NCBI RefSeq assembly: GCF_036541425.1
Contig: NZ_JAZHFT010000001.1
Span: forward strand, 62,001-126,000
Origin: Consotaella aegiceratis
Lineage (GTDB): Bacteria > Pseudomonadota > Alphaproteobacteria > Rhizobiales > Rhizobiaceae
Reading direction: 5' to 3'
DNA: 64,000 bases
The notes below the pieces were generated by a model that was not told the DNA's origin, searched no databases, and was given only the letters and a program-made list of their open reading frames with translations. Of this stretch, positions 33,869-43,357 are shown piece by piece. Position 1 is the stretch's first letter, and the number at the start of each line of letters is the position of its first letter. A program made the translations under genes and the position numbers.

Positions 33869-34981
33869 ATGCTCGACTTCAACGACACTCCCGCCGCCCG
33901 CAAACCGGCGACCGACGCGGCCGCGGCCGACGCCACCGGCCTTGGCGAAATCGAGCGCGGCGCCGCCCGCGTCTCGGTCGACGACAAGCGCATGATCAAC
34001 GCGCGCGCCGACGTGAACCAGCTTCTGCCGCTCAAATACGACTGGGCCTGGGAAAAATACCTGTCCGGCTGCAACAACCACTGGATGCCGACCGAGGTCT
34101 CCATGCAGGCCGACATCGCGCTGTGGCGCTCGGCCGACGGCTTGACCGAGGACGAGCGGCGCATGGTCAAGCGCAATCTCGGCTTCTTCGCGGCCTCCGA
34201 AAGCCTGGTCGCCAACAACATCGTTCTGGCGATCTACCGCCACCTCACCAATCCTGAGTGCCGGCAATACCTGCTGCGTCAGGCCTTCGAGGAGGCGGTC
34301 CACACCCACACTTTCCAGTACATCGTGGAAAGCCTCGGACTCGACGAAGGCGAGCTCTTCAACATGTACCGCGAGGTGCCGTCGATCACCGACAAGGCGG
34401 CCTGGGCGCTGGAGCGCACCCAGAGCCTCGACGATCCGAGCTTCGCCACCGGCACGCCGGAGACCGACCAGGCGTTCCTGAAGGATCTCGTCGCCTTCTA
34501 TGTCGTCTTCGAGGGCATGTGGTTCTACACCGGCTTCGCGCAGATCCTGTCACTCGGCCGGCGCGGCAAGATGGTCGGTATCGCCGAGCAGTACCAGTAC
34601 ATCCTGCGCGACGAGTCGATCCATCTGAACTTCGGCATCGACGTGATCAACCAGATCCGCCACGAGAACCCGCATCTGTGGACGCCTGAATTCCAGGACG
34701 AGGTGCGGGCGATGCTGCGCGAGGCGGCGGAGCTGGAGACGGCCTATGGCCGCGACACCATGCCCACCGGCTTTCTCGGTCTCAACGCGGCGCTCTGCGA
34801 GGAGTATATGCGCTTCATCGCCAACCGGCGCTGTGCGCAACTCGGTCTGGAGCCCGTCTTCGGCCCGGCCGAGAACCCGTTCCCCTGGATGTCCGAAGCG
34901 ATGGACCTGAAGAAGGAAAAGAACTTCTTCGAGACCCGCGTCATCGAGTACCAGAACGGCGGGGCGCTGAACTGGGATTGA
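33869..34981 (+). CDS. nrdB: Class I ribonucleotide reductase beta subunit, class Ic-like (no radical Tyr)
   Basis: 370 residues from ATG 33869, which has a GGAG ribosome site; a longer frame from 33752 lacks family similarity. Helical ferritin-like R2 fold. The first metal ligand is Glu111 (FFAASESLVANN) where class Ia has Asp. The next are Glu142 and His145 in FEEAVHTHTFQYI, and the position of the tyrosyl radical is Phe149. This Glu/Phe combination with the same spacing is that of the Chlamydia-type class Ic subunit, which uses a Mn/Fe cofactor. The C-terminal metal ligands are in RDESIHLNFG. The C-terminus EYQNGGALNWD is the NrdA-docking tail. Confidence 0.92.
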   Translation: MLDFNDTPAARKPATDAAAADATGLGEIERGAARVSVDDKRMINARADVNQLLPLKYDWAWEKYLSGCNNHWMPTEVSMQADIALWRSADGLTEDERRMVKRNLGFFAASESLVANNIVLAIYRHLTNPECRQYLLRQAFEEAVHTHTFQYIVESLGLDEGELFNMYREVPSITDKAAWALERTQSLDDPSFATGTPETDQAFLKDLVAFYVVFEGMWFYTGFAQILSLGRRGKMVGIAEQYQYILRDESIHLNFGIDVINQIRHENPHLWTPEFQDEVRAMLREAAELETAYGRDTMPTGFLGLNAALCEEYMRFIANRRCAQLGLEPVFGPAENPFPWMSEAMDLKKEKNFFETRVIEYQNGGALNWD

Positions 34982-35017
34982 GAGCCGCGCAAGGCGCCGG
35001 CGGGCGGGGCCGACGCG

Positions 35018-36436
35018 CTATCCGAGGTCTTTCAGGCCTCTCAAGAAGTCGGTCGCCGCTGCGAACCGCCGCTTCAGGCGCGCCGTGCGCTCGGCGCGCT
35101 CCGGGCGCGGGGCAAACACCGTTCCGCCGCCCACCGCGACGCTCGGTCGTCCGAGTGCGACGAGCGCCAATTGCAGAGCGCCGATGCTGGCGGCCGTGAT
35201 GGGCTCGGCCGGCACCGAAATCGGCCGGCCGATGACGTCGGCCAGAAGCCGCGGCCAGATCTGGCTCAGCGCGCCGCCTCCCGCCAGGCTGAGATCGCCC
35301 GGCTCGGCGACCATCGCCTGAAGGTTGCCGGCGATGGCGAGCGCGACGCCCTCCAGAACCGCGCGATAGAGATCGCCCGGTCGGTCTTCCGCCGAAAGAC
35401 CGATGAAGCCGGCGCGCAAATCAAGATCGACGAAGGGCGAGCGCTCGCCCTGGAGATAGGGCAGGAACTGGACGTGCGTGGGCGACGTGTCGGCGGCGAT
35501 CGCCAGGGCGTCGGCCGCCTCGATTTCCAGCCCGAGGATATCGCGGGCCCATTGCGCTGCCGCCCCCGCCGAGAGAACCGGCGCGATCTCGATCAGGCCG
35601 TCATGGGCGGGATGGGGCAGCCGGTAATAGGGCCTGGGCGACCCGTCATAGGCCGACGCCACCCGCGCCACCCAGCCGCTCGTTCCGAGATAGAGGCTGA
35701 CGTCGTTTTCCTTCGCCGCGCCGCTGCCCAAGGTCGTGGCGCCGCCATCGCCGCAACCGTTGATCACCGGCAGTCCGGCCTGAAGACCGAGCGCGGCAGC
35801 CGCTGCCGGAAGAAGCGGGCCGACGACGGCGTCCGCCGGCAGGATCGCCGGCAACAGCTCGGGATCGAAGCCGAAGGCGTCGATCAGCATCGGCGACCAG
35901 ATCCGCGTGGCCATGTCCATCAGGCCGGTGGTGGCAGCGCAGACCGGATCGGTGGCGAAGGCCCCGGTCAGGCGGAAGGCGAGATAGTCCTTCGAGCCCG
36001 GCAGGATATGGCGCACCCGAGCAAACGCCTCCGGCCGTTCCTCGCGCAGCCAGTCGAGCTTGAAGGCGGTCATCAGCGGCTCGGGCGCGTTGCCGCAGAT
36101 CTCGGCCGCGCCAAGGGCCGTCAGTGCCGCGGCGCGTCGCTCCAGCGAGTCCTGGCCGCAGGCGTTGGAATAGACGAGAACCTCGCCGATCGGCGCACCG
36201 CGCCCGTCGAGAGCGATCAGGTTCTCCATCGTCCCGGTGAGCGCGATCGCCGTGACCCCGCGGCAATCCAATTGCGCGACCGCCATGGTCGCGGCCTGCC
36301 ACCAGTCGTCGGCCGAAAAGGTGACCGCACCCGACACTCCGCCGTAGAGCCCCGGAGCCTGCGCTGCGATAACGCCATCCTCGGAAAAGACGGTCGCCTT
36401 GAGCGCCGATGTTCCGCAATCGAGAACCAGGATCAT
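35018..36436 (-). CDS. FGGY-family carbohydrate kinase
   Basis: 472 residues, two-domain sugar kinase. MILVLDCGTSALKATVF binds phosphate, NGCGDGGATTLGSGAAKEND and LYLGTSGW mark the start of the second domain, and LSLAGGGALSQIWPRLLADV is the FGGY C-terminal signature. Closest in style to xylulokinase-like enzymes, though the sugar cannot be fixed by sequence. Last gene of a minus-strand operon with an RbsABC-like importer, so it phosphorylates the imported sugar or polyol. Confidence 0.9.
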   Translation of the reverse strand: MILVLDCGTSALKATVFSEDGVIAAQAPGLYGGVSGAVTFSADDWWQAATMAVAQLDCRGVTAIALTGTMENLIALDGRGAPIGEVLVYSNACGQDSLERRAAALTALGAAEICGNAPEPLMTAFKLDWLREERPEAFARVRHILPGSKDYLAFRLTGAFATDPVCAATTGLMDMATRIWSPMLIDAFGFDPELLPAILPADAVVGPLLPAAAAALGLQAGLPVINGCGDGGATTLGSGAAKENDVSLYLGTSGWVARVASAYDGSPRPYYRLPHPAHDGLIEIAPVLSAGAAAQWARDILGLEIEAADALAIAADTSPTHVQFLPYLQGERSPFVDLDLRAGFIGLSAEDRPGDLYRAVLEGVALAIAGNLQAMVAEPGDLSLAGGGALSQIWPRLLADVIGRPISVPAEPITAASIGALQLALVALGRPSVAVGGGTVFAPRPERAERTARLKRRFAAATDFLRGLKDLG

Positions 36437-36437
36437 T

Positions 36438-37367
36438 TCAGCCAGCCCGGACGAGGCGGCGCATCAGCACCGCGATGATGATCAGAACGCCGGTCAGGAT
36501 TCGTTGCACGAAAGGCTCCACGCCGACAATGGTCATGCCATTGACGAGCACGCCGGTGATCGCCACGCCGAGCAGCGTGCCGCCGACGCTCGGACTGCCG
36601 GTCGAGGATGCCGTGGTGCCGATGAAGACCGCCGCATAGCCCGGCAGCAGCAGCGGCTCGCCCATGGTGTGCTGGACGCTGCCCAGGCGAGCGGCGAGCA
36701 GCAGACCGGCGAGCGCCGACAGACCGCCGGCGGCGGCGAAGGTGACGATGATGTCGCGCGTTACCGGCAGGCCGGCCAGCCTAGCCGCGCGCACATTGCC
36801 GCCGATGGCGCGGATGCGGCGGCCGAATTCGCTCTGGGACAGCACGAAGGCCGTGACGCCGAGGACCGCGACGATCCACAGCGCCAAGACCGGAATGCCG
36901 AGGATCGAGCCGCGGGCCAGCGCCTTAAAGCCGGCCGGCACCGACTGGAACAGGCTCTGCCCGCCGGACAGGCCGAAGGCGAGGCCAGACAGCACCGTCC
37001 CCAAGGCGAGCGTCGCGATGAAGGAGGGCACGCCGAAGCGAGCCACCAGAACGCCGTTGCCGACACCTGCCGCGACGCCGACGAGCAAGGCCGCAGCGAC
37101 GGCAATGGCCACCGGCTGGCCGGCACCGAAGAGGATGAAGCAGATGACGGCCGCCAGCGACGCGGAATAGCCGACCGACAGGTCGAACTCGTTGATCGTC
37201 ATGACCAGGGTCGCGGCGGTGGCGACGATGGCGAGCGTCGCCATCTGCTGGACCAGGTTGGCGACGTTGGCGGTCGAGGCGAAGGCCGTCGGCGCGGCGA
37301 GCGAAAACCCGGCACAGAGGAGGATGAAGGCCGCCAGCGTTCCGAACCGGCCGATGCTGCTGCTCAT
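36438..37367 (-). CDS. Sugar ABC transporter permease, RbsC type
   Basis: 309 residues with 8-10 hydrophobic segments. Family motifs are INEFDLSVGYSASLAAVICF and RAIGGNVRAARLAGLPVTRD. The start overlaps the ATPase stop by 4 bp and its end lies 1 bp before the kinase start. Forms the homodimeric channel of the importer. Confidence 0.9.
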   Translation of the reverse strand: MSSSIGRFGTLAAFILLCAGFSLAAPTAFASTANVANLVQQMATLAIVATAATLVMTINEFDLSVGYSASLAAVICFILFGAGQPVAIAVAAALLVGVAAGVGNGVLVARFGVPSFIATLALGTVLSGLAFGLSGGQSLFQSVPAGFKALARGSILGIPVLALWIVAVLGVTAFVLSQSEFGRRIRAIGGNVRAARLAGLPVTRDIIVTFAAAGGLSALAGLLLAARLGSVQHTMGEPLLLPGYAAVFIGTTASSTGSPSVGGTLLGVAITGVLVNGMTIVGVEPFVQRILTGVLIIIAVLMRRLVRAG

Positions 37368-38860
37368 TGCCCCGTTCCCCCGGCTTGCGCGGCCGCGGCC
37401 AGCGCCTCCGGTATCGCTTCGTTTCGTGAAAGATCGGCCACGGCCTCGCCGCGGAAGAAGACGAGCACGCGGTCGCCCAGCTCGATCGCCTCGTCGCGGT
37501 CGGATGTCGACACCAGGACCGCGTTGCCGTCCGCCGCGATGGCCCGGACGATCGATCGGATCGTCGCCTTGGCGACGATGTCGACGCCCTCGGTCGGCTC
37601 GTCGAGCAGCATCAGCTTGGAATGGCGGGTCGCCCAGCGCGAAAACAGGAGCTTCTGCTGGTTGCCTCCCGATAGCGTGCGCGCGGGATCCTCGCCTCGG
37701 CCATAGACCAGCGAGACATGTCCGGCGGCAACCGAAAAATCCTCACGCTCCGCCGTGCGGCTCGGCAGAGGCAGGCGCTTCGTGCGGCGATATCGGGACA
37801 GCAGCGGCAACGTCTTGTTGCTGACGAGGTCCATGTCGGCGAACAGGCCGTTGCGATGCCGATCGGCGGGCACGTAGGAGACGCCGGCGCGCACCGCCTC
37901 GCGTGGGCTGCGCGGCGCGTAGGACGCTCCCGTCAACCGCATCCGGCCGGAACGCCGGGACTCGGCACCCCAAAGCGCGTTGAGCAGGCTGGAGCGGCCT
38001 GAGCCCGACAGCCCGTAGAGCGCGACGACCTCGCCGGGATGCACCTTGAAGGAGGTGGCGCCGGTCAGCTCACCGGCCCGCAGGTTCTCGACTTCGAGCA
38101 CCGGTGGCGCATCCGACCGCACGGCGCTTACATGCTCGCTGGCCAGCCGTTCGCCGCCCATGGCCCGCACCAGAGCATCGACGGAGAGATCGCCCGCGTC
38201 GAAGCGGGCGCTCACCCGGCCGTCGCGCAACACGACGGCGCGGTCACAGAAATCCGCCATCTCATCCAGCCGATGGGTGACGAGGATGATCGAAGTGCCC
38301 GTTTCGCGCGTCCGGTCCAGCATGGCGTAGAACTGCGCGGCGTCCTCGGCCGGCAGTGCCGCGGTCGGCTCGTCGAGGATGAGCAGCCGGCCCTTGTCGG
38401 CGAGTGCCCGCAGCAACCGGACGAACTGCCGCTCGGCCGTCGACAGGTGCATCACCGGGACGTCGAGCGGCAGGTCGGGCGCGATCGTCGCCGCGACCGC
38501 TGCGATGCTGCTGCGCATGGCGGCCCGGTCGATCCGCCCGAAACGCCGGGGATAGGAGCGGCCCAGCCAGCAATTGTCGATGGTGTCGAAGGCGGGAACC
38601 AGCGGCGCGTCCTGATGGATCACGCGAATCCCGGCGGCATAGGCGTCCTGGGCCGAGGCCAAGGGGCCGTCATGTCCCTCCATGCGGATGCTGCCGGCAT
38701 CCGCATGTTGGGCGCCAGCGACGATCTTGATCAGCGTCGACTTGCCGGCACCGTTGTGGCCGGCCAGACCGACCACCTCTCCCGCCGCCACCGACAGGCT
38801 AACGTCGGCCAGGGCCTCGGTCGCCCCGAAGCGCTTGGTGATGCCCTGCAGGTCGAGCAA
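37364..38860 (-). CDS. Sugar ABC transporter ATPase, RbsA type (two ABC domains)
   Basis: 498 residues. The first nucleotide-binding domain has Walker A GHNGAGKST and Walker B LLILDEPTAAL. The second has a degenerate Walker A, GLSGSGRSS, with signature LSGGNQQKLLFSRW and LMLLDEPTEGVD, a normal feature of RbsA-like proteins. The start appears to be TTG, two bases after the binding-protein stop, giving MLDLQGITKRFG. Energises the pentose/polyol-type importer. Confidence 0.9.
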   Translation of the reverse strand: MLDLQGITKRFGATEALADVSLSVAAGEVVGLAGHNGAGKSTLIKIVAGAQHADAGSIRMEGHDGPLASAQDAYAAGIRVIHQDAPLVPAFDTIDNCWLGRSYPRRFGRIDRAAMRSSIAAVAATIAPDLPLDVPVMHLSTAERQFVRLLRALADKGRLLILDEPTAALPAEDAAQFYAMLDRTRETGTSIILVTHRLDEMADFCDRAVVLRDGRVSARFDAGDLSVDALVRAMGGERLASEHVSAVRSDAPPVLEVENLRAGELTGATSFKVHPGEVVALYGLSGSGRSSLLNALWGAESRRSGRMRLTGASYAPRSPREAVRAGVSYVPADRHRNGLFADMDLVSNKTLPLLSRYRRTKRLPLPSRTAEREDFSVAAGHVSLVYGRGEDPARTLSGGNQQKLLFSRWATRHSKLMLLDEPTEGVDIVAKATIRSIVRAIAADGNAVLVSTSDRDEAIELGDRVLVFFRGEAVADLSRNEAIPEALAAAAQAGGTGQ

Positions 38861-38862
38861 GG

Positions 38863-39789
38863 TCAGCAGGTGACGCCGAGGCTCTCGCGCGTGACGAGGT
38901 CGACCGGGGCGTACAGTCCCTGTTGGTCCAGTGTCTCGCCGGCGAACAGCTTTTCGAGCTCACCCGCGGCGATCTCCGCCATCTGCGGGAATCCCTGGCG
39001 CACCGTAGCGATATAGTTGGTGCAGGCCTTGATCAGCTCGACGGCCTGCGGATTGGCGTCGATGCCGGCGATCACGATGTCGGTCCGCCCGGCCGCCTCG
39101 GTCGCGAGCTCGGCGCCGATGCCCGGCTCGTCCCACGCCGCCCAGACCGCATCGATGGCGCCCTTGCCCGGATGCGCGAGCAGCATGGCGTCCATCGCCG
39201 CACGGCTGTCATCGATCTGCCCCGGCACCTGGACATAGTGGTTGTCGACTTCCTTGATGCCCGGCGTCTTCGCCAGCGCATCGTCGAGCGCGATCTCGCG
39301 CTGGCGCACGCCCGGATGGGCGGAATGGAAGAAGCGCACGATGTTGCCTTCGCCGCCGAGCTGGTCGAACAGGAAGGTCGTCATCGTCTCGCCCAGCACG
39401 TAATTGTCCGAAGTGACGTTGAGCACGGTCGCGTCGTTCTTGGCGCCGTCGATCGTGATCACGGGGATGCCGGCGGCCTTGGCCTTGTCCACCTGGTCCT
39501 GAATTTGCGCCGGGTCGACCGAGACGAGCACGATGGCGTCGACCCCCGTCGTCGTCGCATCCTCGACGCGGCCGGCAAAGGCTCCCATGTCGCCGGCGGT
39601 ATCGACCACGTCGACGCTCCACCCCTTCGCAGCGGCCTCGTTCTGAAACGCTTCGACCATCTCGGCGGTGGTGACGGCGGAGAGATAGGGCGTGACGACG
39701 GCGATCCGCTCGTCCGCCGCCCGGGCAGCCAGCGCGGTGGACAGGACGATGGCGGACGCGAGACTGATCGCCAGGGATACTCGTTGCAC
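38863..39789 (-). CDS. Sugar ABC transporter substrate-binding protein, RbsB-like
   Basis: 308 residues, probably from GTG 39789. Signal peptide MQRVSLAISLASAIVLSTA with cleavage near ARA-A. The mature protein ERIAVVTPYLSAVTTAEMVEA is a Peripla_BP_4 fold with TGVDAIVLVSVDPAQIQ and AGIPVITIDGAKNDA. It ends in Cys. First gene of the operon SBP - ATPase - permease - kinase. The divergent neighbour is a nucleoside hydrolase, so the ligand may be a nucleoside or its sugar. Confidence 0.9.
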   Translation of the reverse strand: MQRVSLAISLASAIVLSTALAARAADERIAVVTPYLSAVTTAEMVEAFQNEAAAKGWSVDVVDTAGDMGAFAGRVEDATTTGVDAIVLVSVDPAQIQDQVDKAKAAGIPVITIDGAKNDATVLNVTSDNYVLGETMTTFLFDQLGGEGNIVRFFHSAHPGVRQREIALDDALAKTPGIKEVDNHYVQVPGQIDDSRAAMDAMLLAHPGKGAIDAVWAAWDEPGIGAELATEAAGRTDIVIAGIDANPQAVELIKACTNYIATVRQGFPQMAEIAAGELEKLFAGETLDQQGLYAPVDLVTRESLGVTC

Positions 39790-39989
39790 GGTTGGGCCTC
39801 CAGTTTTGAAGCGACCTTAGCCGCAGAGCCCCGGCCTTCCAAGTGCACACCGATGAAAACCGGCGCCGCCCGAGGTCCGAAACGGCGCTTCGACGGCGCC
39901 CGATCGGAGACATGCGATCGAAGGCTTGCTCTTCGATCGGTCCTTCGGCCATAAGCCGTTGGCCTCAGCCCCGTTGAAGGAGACCTGCC

Positions 39990-40937
39990 TTGCAGCGCAA
40001 CCGCCTCATTCTCGACACCGACGGCGGAGTCGACGACGCGCAGGCGCTCCTGCTGCTGATCGCAGGCGGCCGGGCGCCGGATGCGATCACTACGGTGTTC
40101 GGCAATGTCGGGCTGCAGACGGCTACGGCCAACATCCTGGCCACCTTGGCGGTCGCGCAGGCGGCTATCCCGGTCTACGCCGGTGCGGCGCAGCCGCTGG
40201 TGCAGCCGATCGTCGACGCCACCCACATCCATGGCGAGGACGGCCTCGGCGGCGCCCCCCGGCCGGCGAGCCAGGCCGAGCCGCACGGCGACGACGCCGT
40301 CCAGTTTCTGCGCGCCGCCCTGCTCGATGCCGCGCGCCGCAACGAAAAGGTCGATATCCTGACCATCGGCCCGCTCACCAACCTGGCGCTCGCGCTTCAT
40401 CTGGAGCCGAGCATCATCGCCGGCATGGGCCAGCTGATCATCATGGGCGGCACGCTGATCGGGCGCGGCAACACCACGCCGGCCGCCGAGTTCAATATCT
40501 ACGCCGATCCGGAAGCGGCCAGTATCGTCTTCGGCAGCGAGATCGAAACCGTCGTCGTGCCGTGGGAGACCTGCTACTCGCACCAGATCGGCGGCGAGGC
40601 GCTCGACGCGCTGTTCGCGGGGATCGCCGACAGCCCCTACAAGGCCTTCACCCAGGCGCTCGCCAATCAGAGCCGGGAGATCGTCAAGTCGTATACGGGG
40701 CGCGACGTCATGCGCTTCGTCGACCCCCTGGCCGCCGCCGTGGCGATCGAGCCGTCGATCGTCACGCGATCTCTCACAGCCTCGGTGCGGGTGGCACTGG
40801 CACCCGGCATCACTCGTGGCATGACGGTGGTCGACCCCAGCCGACGACTCGGCACTCCGGCGGTCACGCTGGTCGAGGAGGCCGATCTCGGCCGTTTGGT
40901 GGAACTTTACGCAGCATCGGCGGGACAGCGCTCTTAA
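39990..40937 (+). CDS. Nucleoside hydrolase (IUNH family)
   Basis: 315 residues from a TTG start at 39990 with AAGGAGACC just upstream. LILDTDGGVDDAQALLLL is the calcium-binding Asp cluster, ILTIGPLTNLALAL and IMGGTLIGRGN are core motifs, and the late MRFVDPLAAAVAI carries the catalytic-site Asp. It is divergent from the RbsABC-like/kinase operon over 200 bp, suggesting uptake of a nucleoside, hydrolysis to base and sugar, and phosphorylation of the sugar. A homolog lies at 19355-20305. Confidence 0.9.
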   Translation: MQRNRLILDTDGGVDDAQALLLLIAGGRAPDAITTVFGNVGLQTATANILATLAVAQAAIPVYAGAAQPLVQPIVDATHIHGEDGLGGAPRPASQAEPHGDDAVQFLRAALLDAARRNEKVDILTIGPLTNLALALHLEPSIIAGMGQLIIMGGTLIGRGNTTPAAEFNIYADPEAASIVFGSEIETVVVPWETCYSHQIGGEALDALFAGIADSPYKAFTQALANQSREIVKSYTGRDVMRFVDPLAAAVAIEPSIVTRSLTASVRVALAPGITRGMTVVDPSRRLGTPAVTLVEEADLGRLVELYAASAGQRS

Positions 40938-41065
40938 GCGATACGACCGACTGAGGAAAACGCAGCTCGCTCTTCTCGTCTTCCGCTGGGGCGGCGTCTG
41001 GAATCATCCCAACAATATTGTATTTTCGCCACAGACCCGCCCCAAAGGCGGCAGTTCATAAAACA

Positions 41066-41080
41066 TGATCTTTCGATTCA
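41066..41080. promoter_or_regulatory. Candidate iron-responsive operator (RirA IRO box)
   Basis: TGATCTTTCGATTCA fits the TGA-N9-TCA consensus of rhizobial RirA-controlled iron genes. It lies 52 bp before the TonB-dependent receptor start, in an A/T-rich stretch where a promoter is expected. Confidence 0.55.
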
Positions 41081-41131
41081 TATTTTGATGTCCTAAGCGG
41101 CGCACTCCATTCGTCATGATCGGAGGCCGCC

Positions 41132-43279
41132 ATGACCGTGTCTTCTCATCTTCGCATCCTGCTGTCGTCCGCCGGCTTCCTCGGGCTGGCGGCGCCGGTC
41201 TTCGCCCAGGACGTCATCCAGCTCGACCGCGTCGTCGTGGAAGGAGACGTAGAGACCAAAGGCGGCGTCGCCGACCCCACGGCGGTCGACGGATACGTCG
41301 CCGAGGATGCGACGGCCGGCTCGAAAATTGCGACCCCGATCAACGAGATTCCGCAGGCCGTCTCAGTGATTGGCCGCGAAGAGCTCGACGACCGCGGCGT
41401 CGAAAAGGTGGACGAGGCGCTTCGCTATACCGCCGGCGTATTCGCGCAGCCCTTCGGGTACGATTCCGACACCGACTGGATCTATATTCGCGGTTTCGAC
41501 GCGACGCAGTCGGGCGCCTATCTCGACGGGCTGCAGCTCTATCAGTACGCCTTCGCCGGCATCATCGTCGATCCGTTCCTGGTCGACCGTATCGAAGTGC
41601 TGCGCGGCCCCGCCTCGGTGCTTTACGGCGGCTCGAATGCGGGCGGCCTGGTCAATTCCGTGTCCAAGCGCGCCAACGGCGAACGCATCCGCTACGTCGA
41701 GACGGGAATCACCGACGATCCGAATGGCTACGTGGCACTAGACCTCGGCGACCGCTTCAGCGAGGACAGTCCGTGGAGCTGGCGCGTCGTCGGACGGGTG
41801 AAGGGCGGAGACACCCAGACAGAATATGCCGACAACCTGCGCGGCGTGGTCGCGCCGAGCCTTCTGTTCGAACCCGATGCCGACACCCATCTGGAGCTCT
41901 ACGGCAGCTACGAATATGACGACCAGCGCCATGTCGGCGGCTTCCTGCCGTATGTCGGCAGCGTCGTAGCGGCGCCCTACGGCTACGTCCCACGCGATCT
42001 CTATTATAGTGAACCGGACCTCGATAAGTTCGAGCAAAAGCAGGCGAGCCTCGGCTACGACTTCCAGCACAGCCTCAACGACACCGTGACGCTGCGCTCG
42101 AACACGCGCTGGATCCATGTCGAGCGTGAGGAGTACGGTCCCTACACGTACGATTACGACACCACCGACGACACGCTGTACCGGCTGAACTTCCAGCACG
42201 ATACGTCAGCCGATCTGATCGAAACGGACAATCAGGCGGTCCTGAACTTCGACACCGGCGCAATTTCGCACGAGCTCCTGGCGGGCACCGACTATAAATT
42301 CTACCATTTCGACCAGGTTGCAGCCACCGGCGCGATCTCTGAGCTCGATCCGATCAATCCGGTCTACACGAACACGGAAGGCGCCTGGTACGATCCCTAC
42401 GCCGATGAAACGATCGACATGAATCAACTCGGCGTCTATGCGCAGGACCAGATGAAGTTTGGCGGCGGCTGGATCGTTACGCTGAACGGTCGCTACGACG
42501 AAGTGTGGATCGACCGCGACGATCGTACCGCGACCGACGACGACTACGACGGCAACTATGGCGCCTTCAGCGGACGCGCGGGACTGGCCTACGAGTTCGC
42601 CAACGGGTTCACGCCCTATGCCAGCGTATCGCGCTTCTTCAACCCTCAGATCGGGACCGATGCGAGCGGTGAGCCCGTCGAACCGTTGGAAGGCGAGCAG
42701 TACGAAGTCGGATTCAAGTATTCTCCAACATTCCTGAATGCGACCTTCACGGCGTCGCTATTCGATCTGACACGCCGCAACAACCTGCAATCCGTATGGG
42801 ATGGCTCGGGCTATACCTATTCGACGATCGGCGAGATTCGCTCACGCGGCATCGAGCTAGAGGCTAATGCGAATGTGACCGAAAGCCTGAAGCTGACCGC
42901 GGCCTTCACCACCTACGATCTCGAAATCACCGACGATATCGATGAGTCGATCATCGGCAACCAGCCCTATCTGATTCCCGAAACCCTGGCGTCCGTTTGG
43001 GCCGATTATACCATCCACGGCGGTGTCGCCGACGGACTGGGCTTCGGCGGTGGGATCCGGTACCAGGGCGAATCCTATGCCGATAACGAGAACACGTTGA
43101 AGGTGCCGGACGCGACGGTGTTCGATGCGGCCATCCACTACGACCGCGACAATTGGGGCGTCTCCCTCAACGTCAAGAACGTCTTCGACAAGAAATACGT
43201 CTCCGGCTGCCAGGGCGCTTACAGCTGCAACTACGGCGAAGGCCGCACGGGATTGCTGAAGGCCCACTTTAGCTTTTAG
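41132..43279 (+). CDS. TonB-dependent siderophore receptor (FhuA/FpvA-like)
   Basis: 715 residues, outer membrane. Signal peptide ending PVFAQ-D, then a TonB-box-like DVIQLDRVVV. The plug domain includes INEIPQAVSVIGREEL and VLRGPASVLYGGSNAGGLVN, followed by a 22-strand barrel region ending LLKAHFSF with terminal Phe. Two Cys sit in a late loop (SGCQGAYSCN). The last part, FDAAIHYDRDNWGVSLNVKNVFDKKYVS, is typical of siderophore receptors. It heads an operon with FhuC/D/B-like genes, so it likely takes up a hydroxamate ferrisiderophore. Confidence 0.93.
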   Translation: MTVSSHLRILLSSAGFLGLAAPVFAQDVIQLDRVVVEGDVETKGGVADPTAVDGYVAEDATAGSKIATPINEIPQAVSVIGREELDDRGVEKVDEALRYTAGVFAQPFGYDSDTDWIYIRGFDATQSGAYLDGLQLYQYAFAGIIVDPFLVDRIEVLRGPASVLYGGSNAGGLVNSVSKRANGERIRYVETGITDDPNGYVALDLGDRFSEDSPWSWRVVGRVKGGDTQTEYADNLRGVVAPSLLFEPDADTHLELYGSYEYDDQRHVGGFLPYVGSVVAAPYGYVPRDLYYSEPDLDKFEQKQASLGYDFQHSLNDTVTLRSNTRWIHVEREEYGPYTYDYDTTDDTLYRLNFQHDTSADLIETDNQAVLNFDTGAISHELLAGTDYKFYHFDQVAATGAISELDPINPVYTNTEGAWYDPYADETIDMNQLGVYAQDQMKFGGGWIVTLNGRYDEVWIDRDDRTATDDDYDGNYGAFSGRAGLAYEFANGFTPYASVSRFFNPQIGTDASGEPVEPLEGEQYEVGFKYSPTFLNATFTASLFDLTRRNNLQSVWDGSGYTYSTIGEIRSRGIELEANANVTESLKLTAAFTTYDLEITDDIDESIIGNQPYLIPETLASVWADYTIHGGVADGLGFGGGIRYQGESYADNENTLKVPDATVFDAAIHYDRDNWGVSLNVKNVFDKKYVSGCQGAYSCNYGEGRTGLLKAHFSF

Positions 43280-43357
43280 GAGGCCGAGGCCTATCGTGGA
43301 AGAAAAGCTTCGCTTCGATTGTCGCGGCCACGGCAATGTCGGTGGCGCGGTTGCGCC

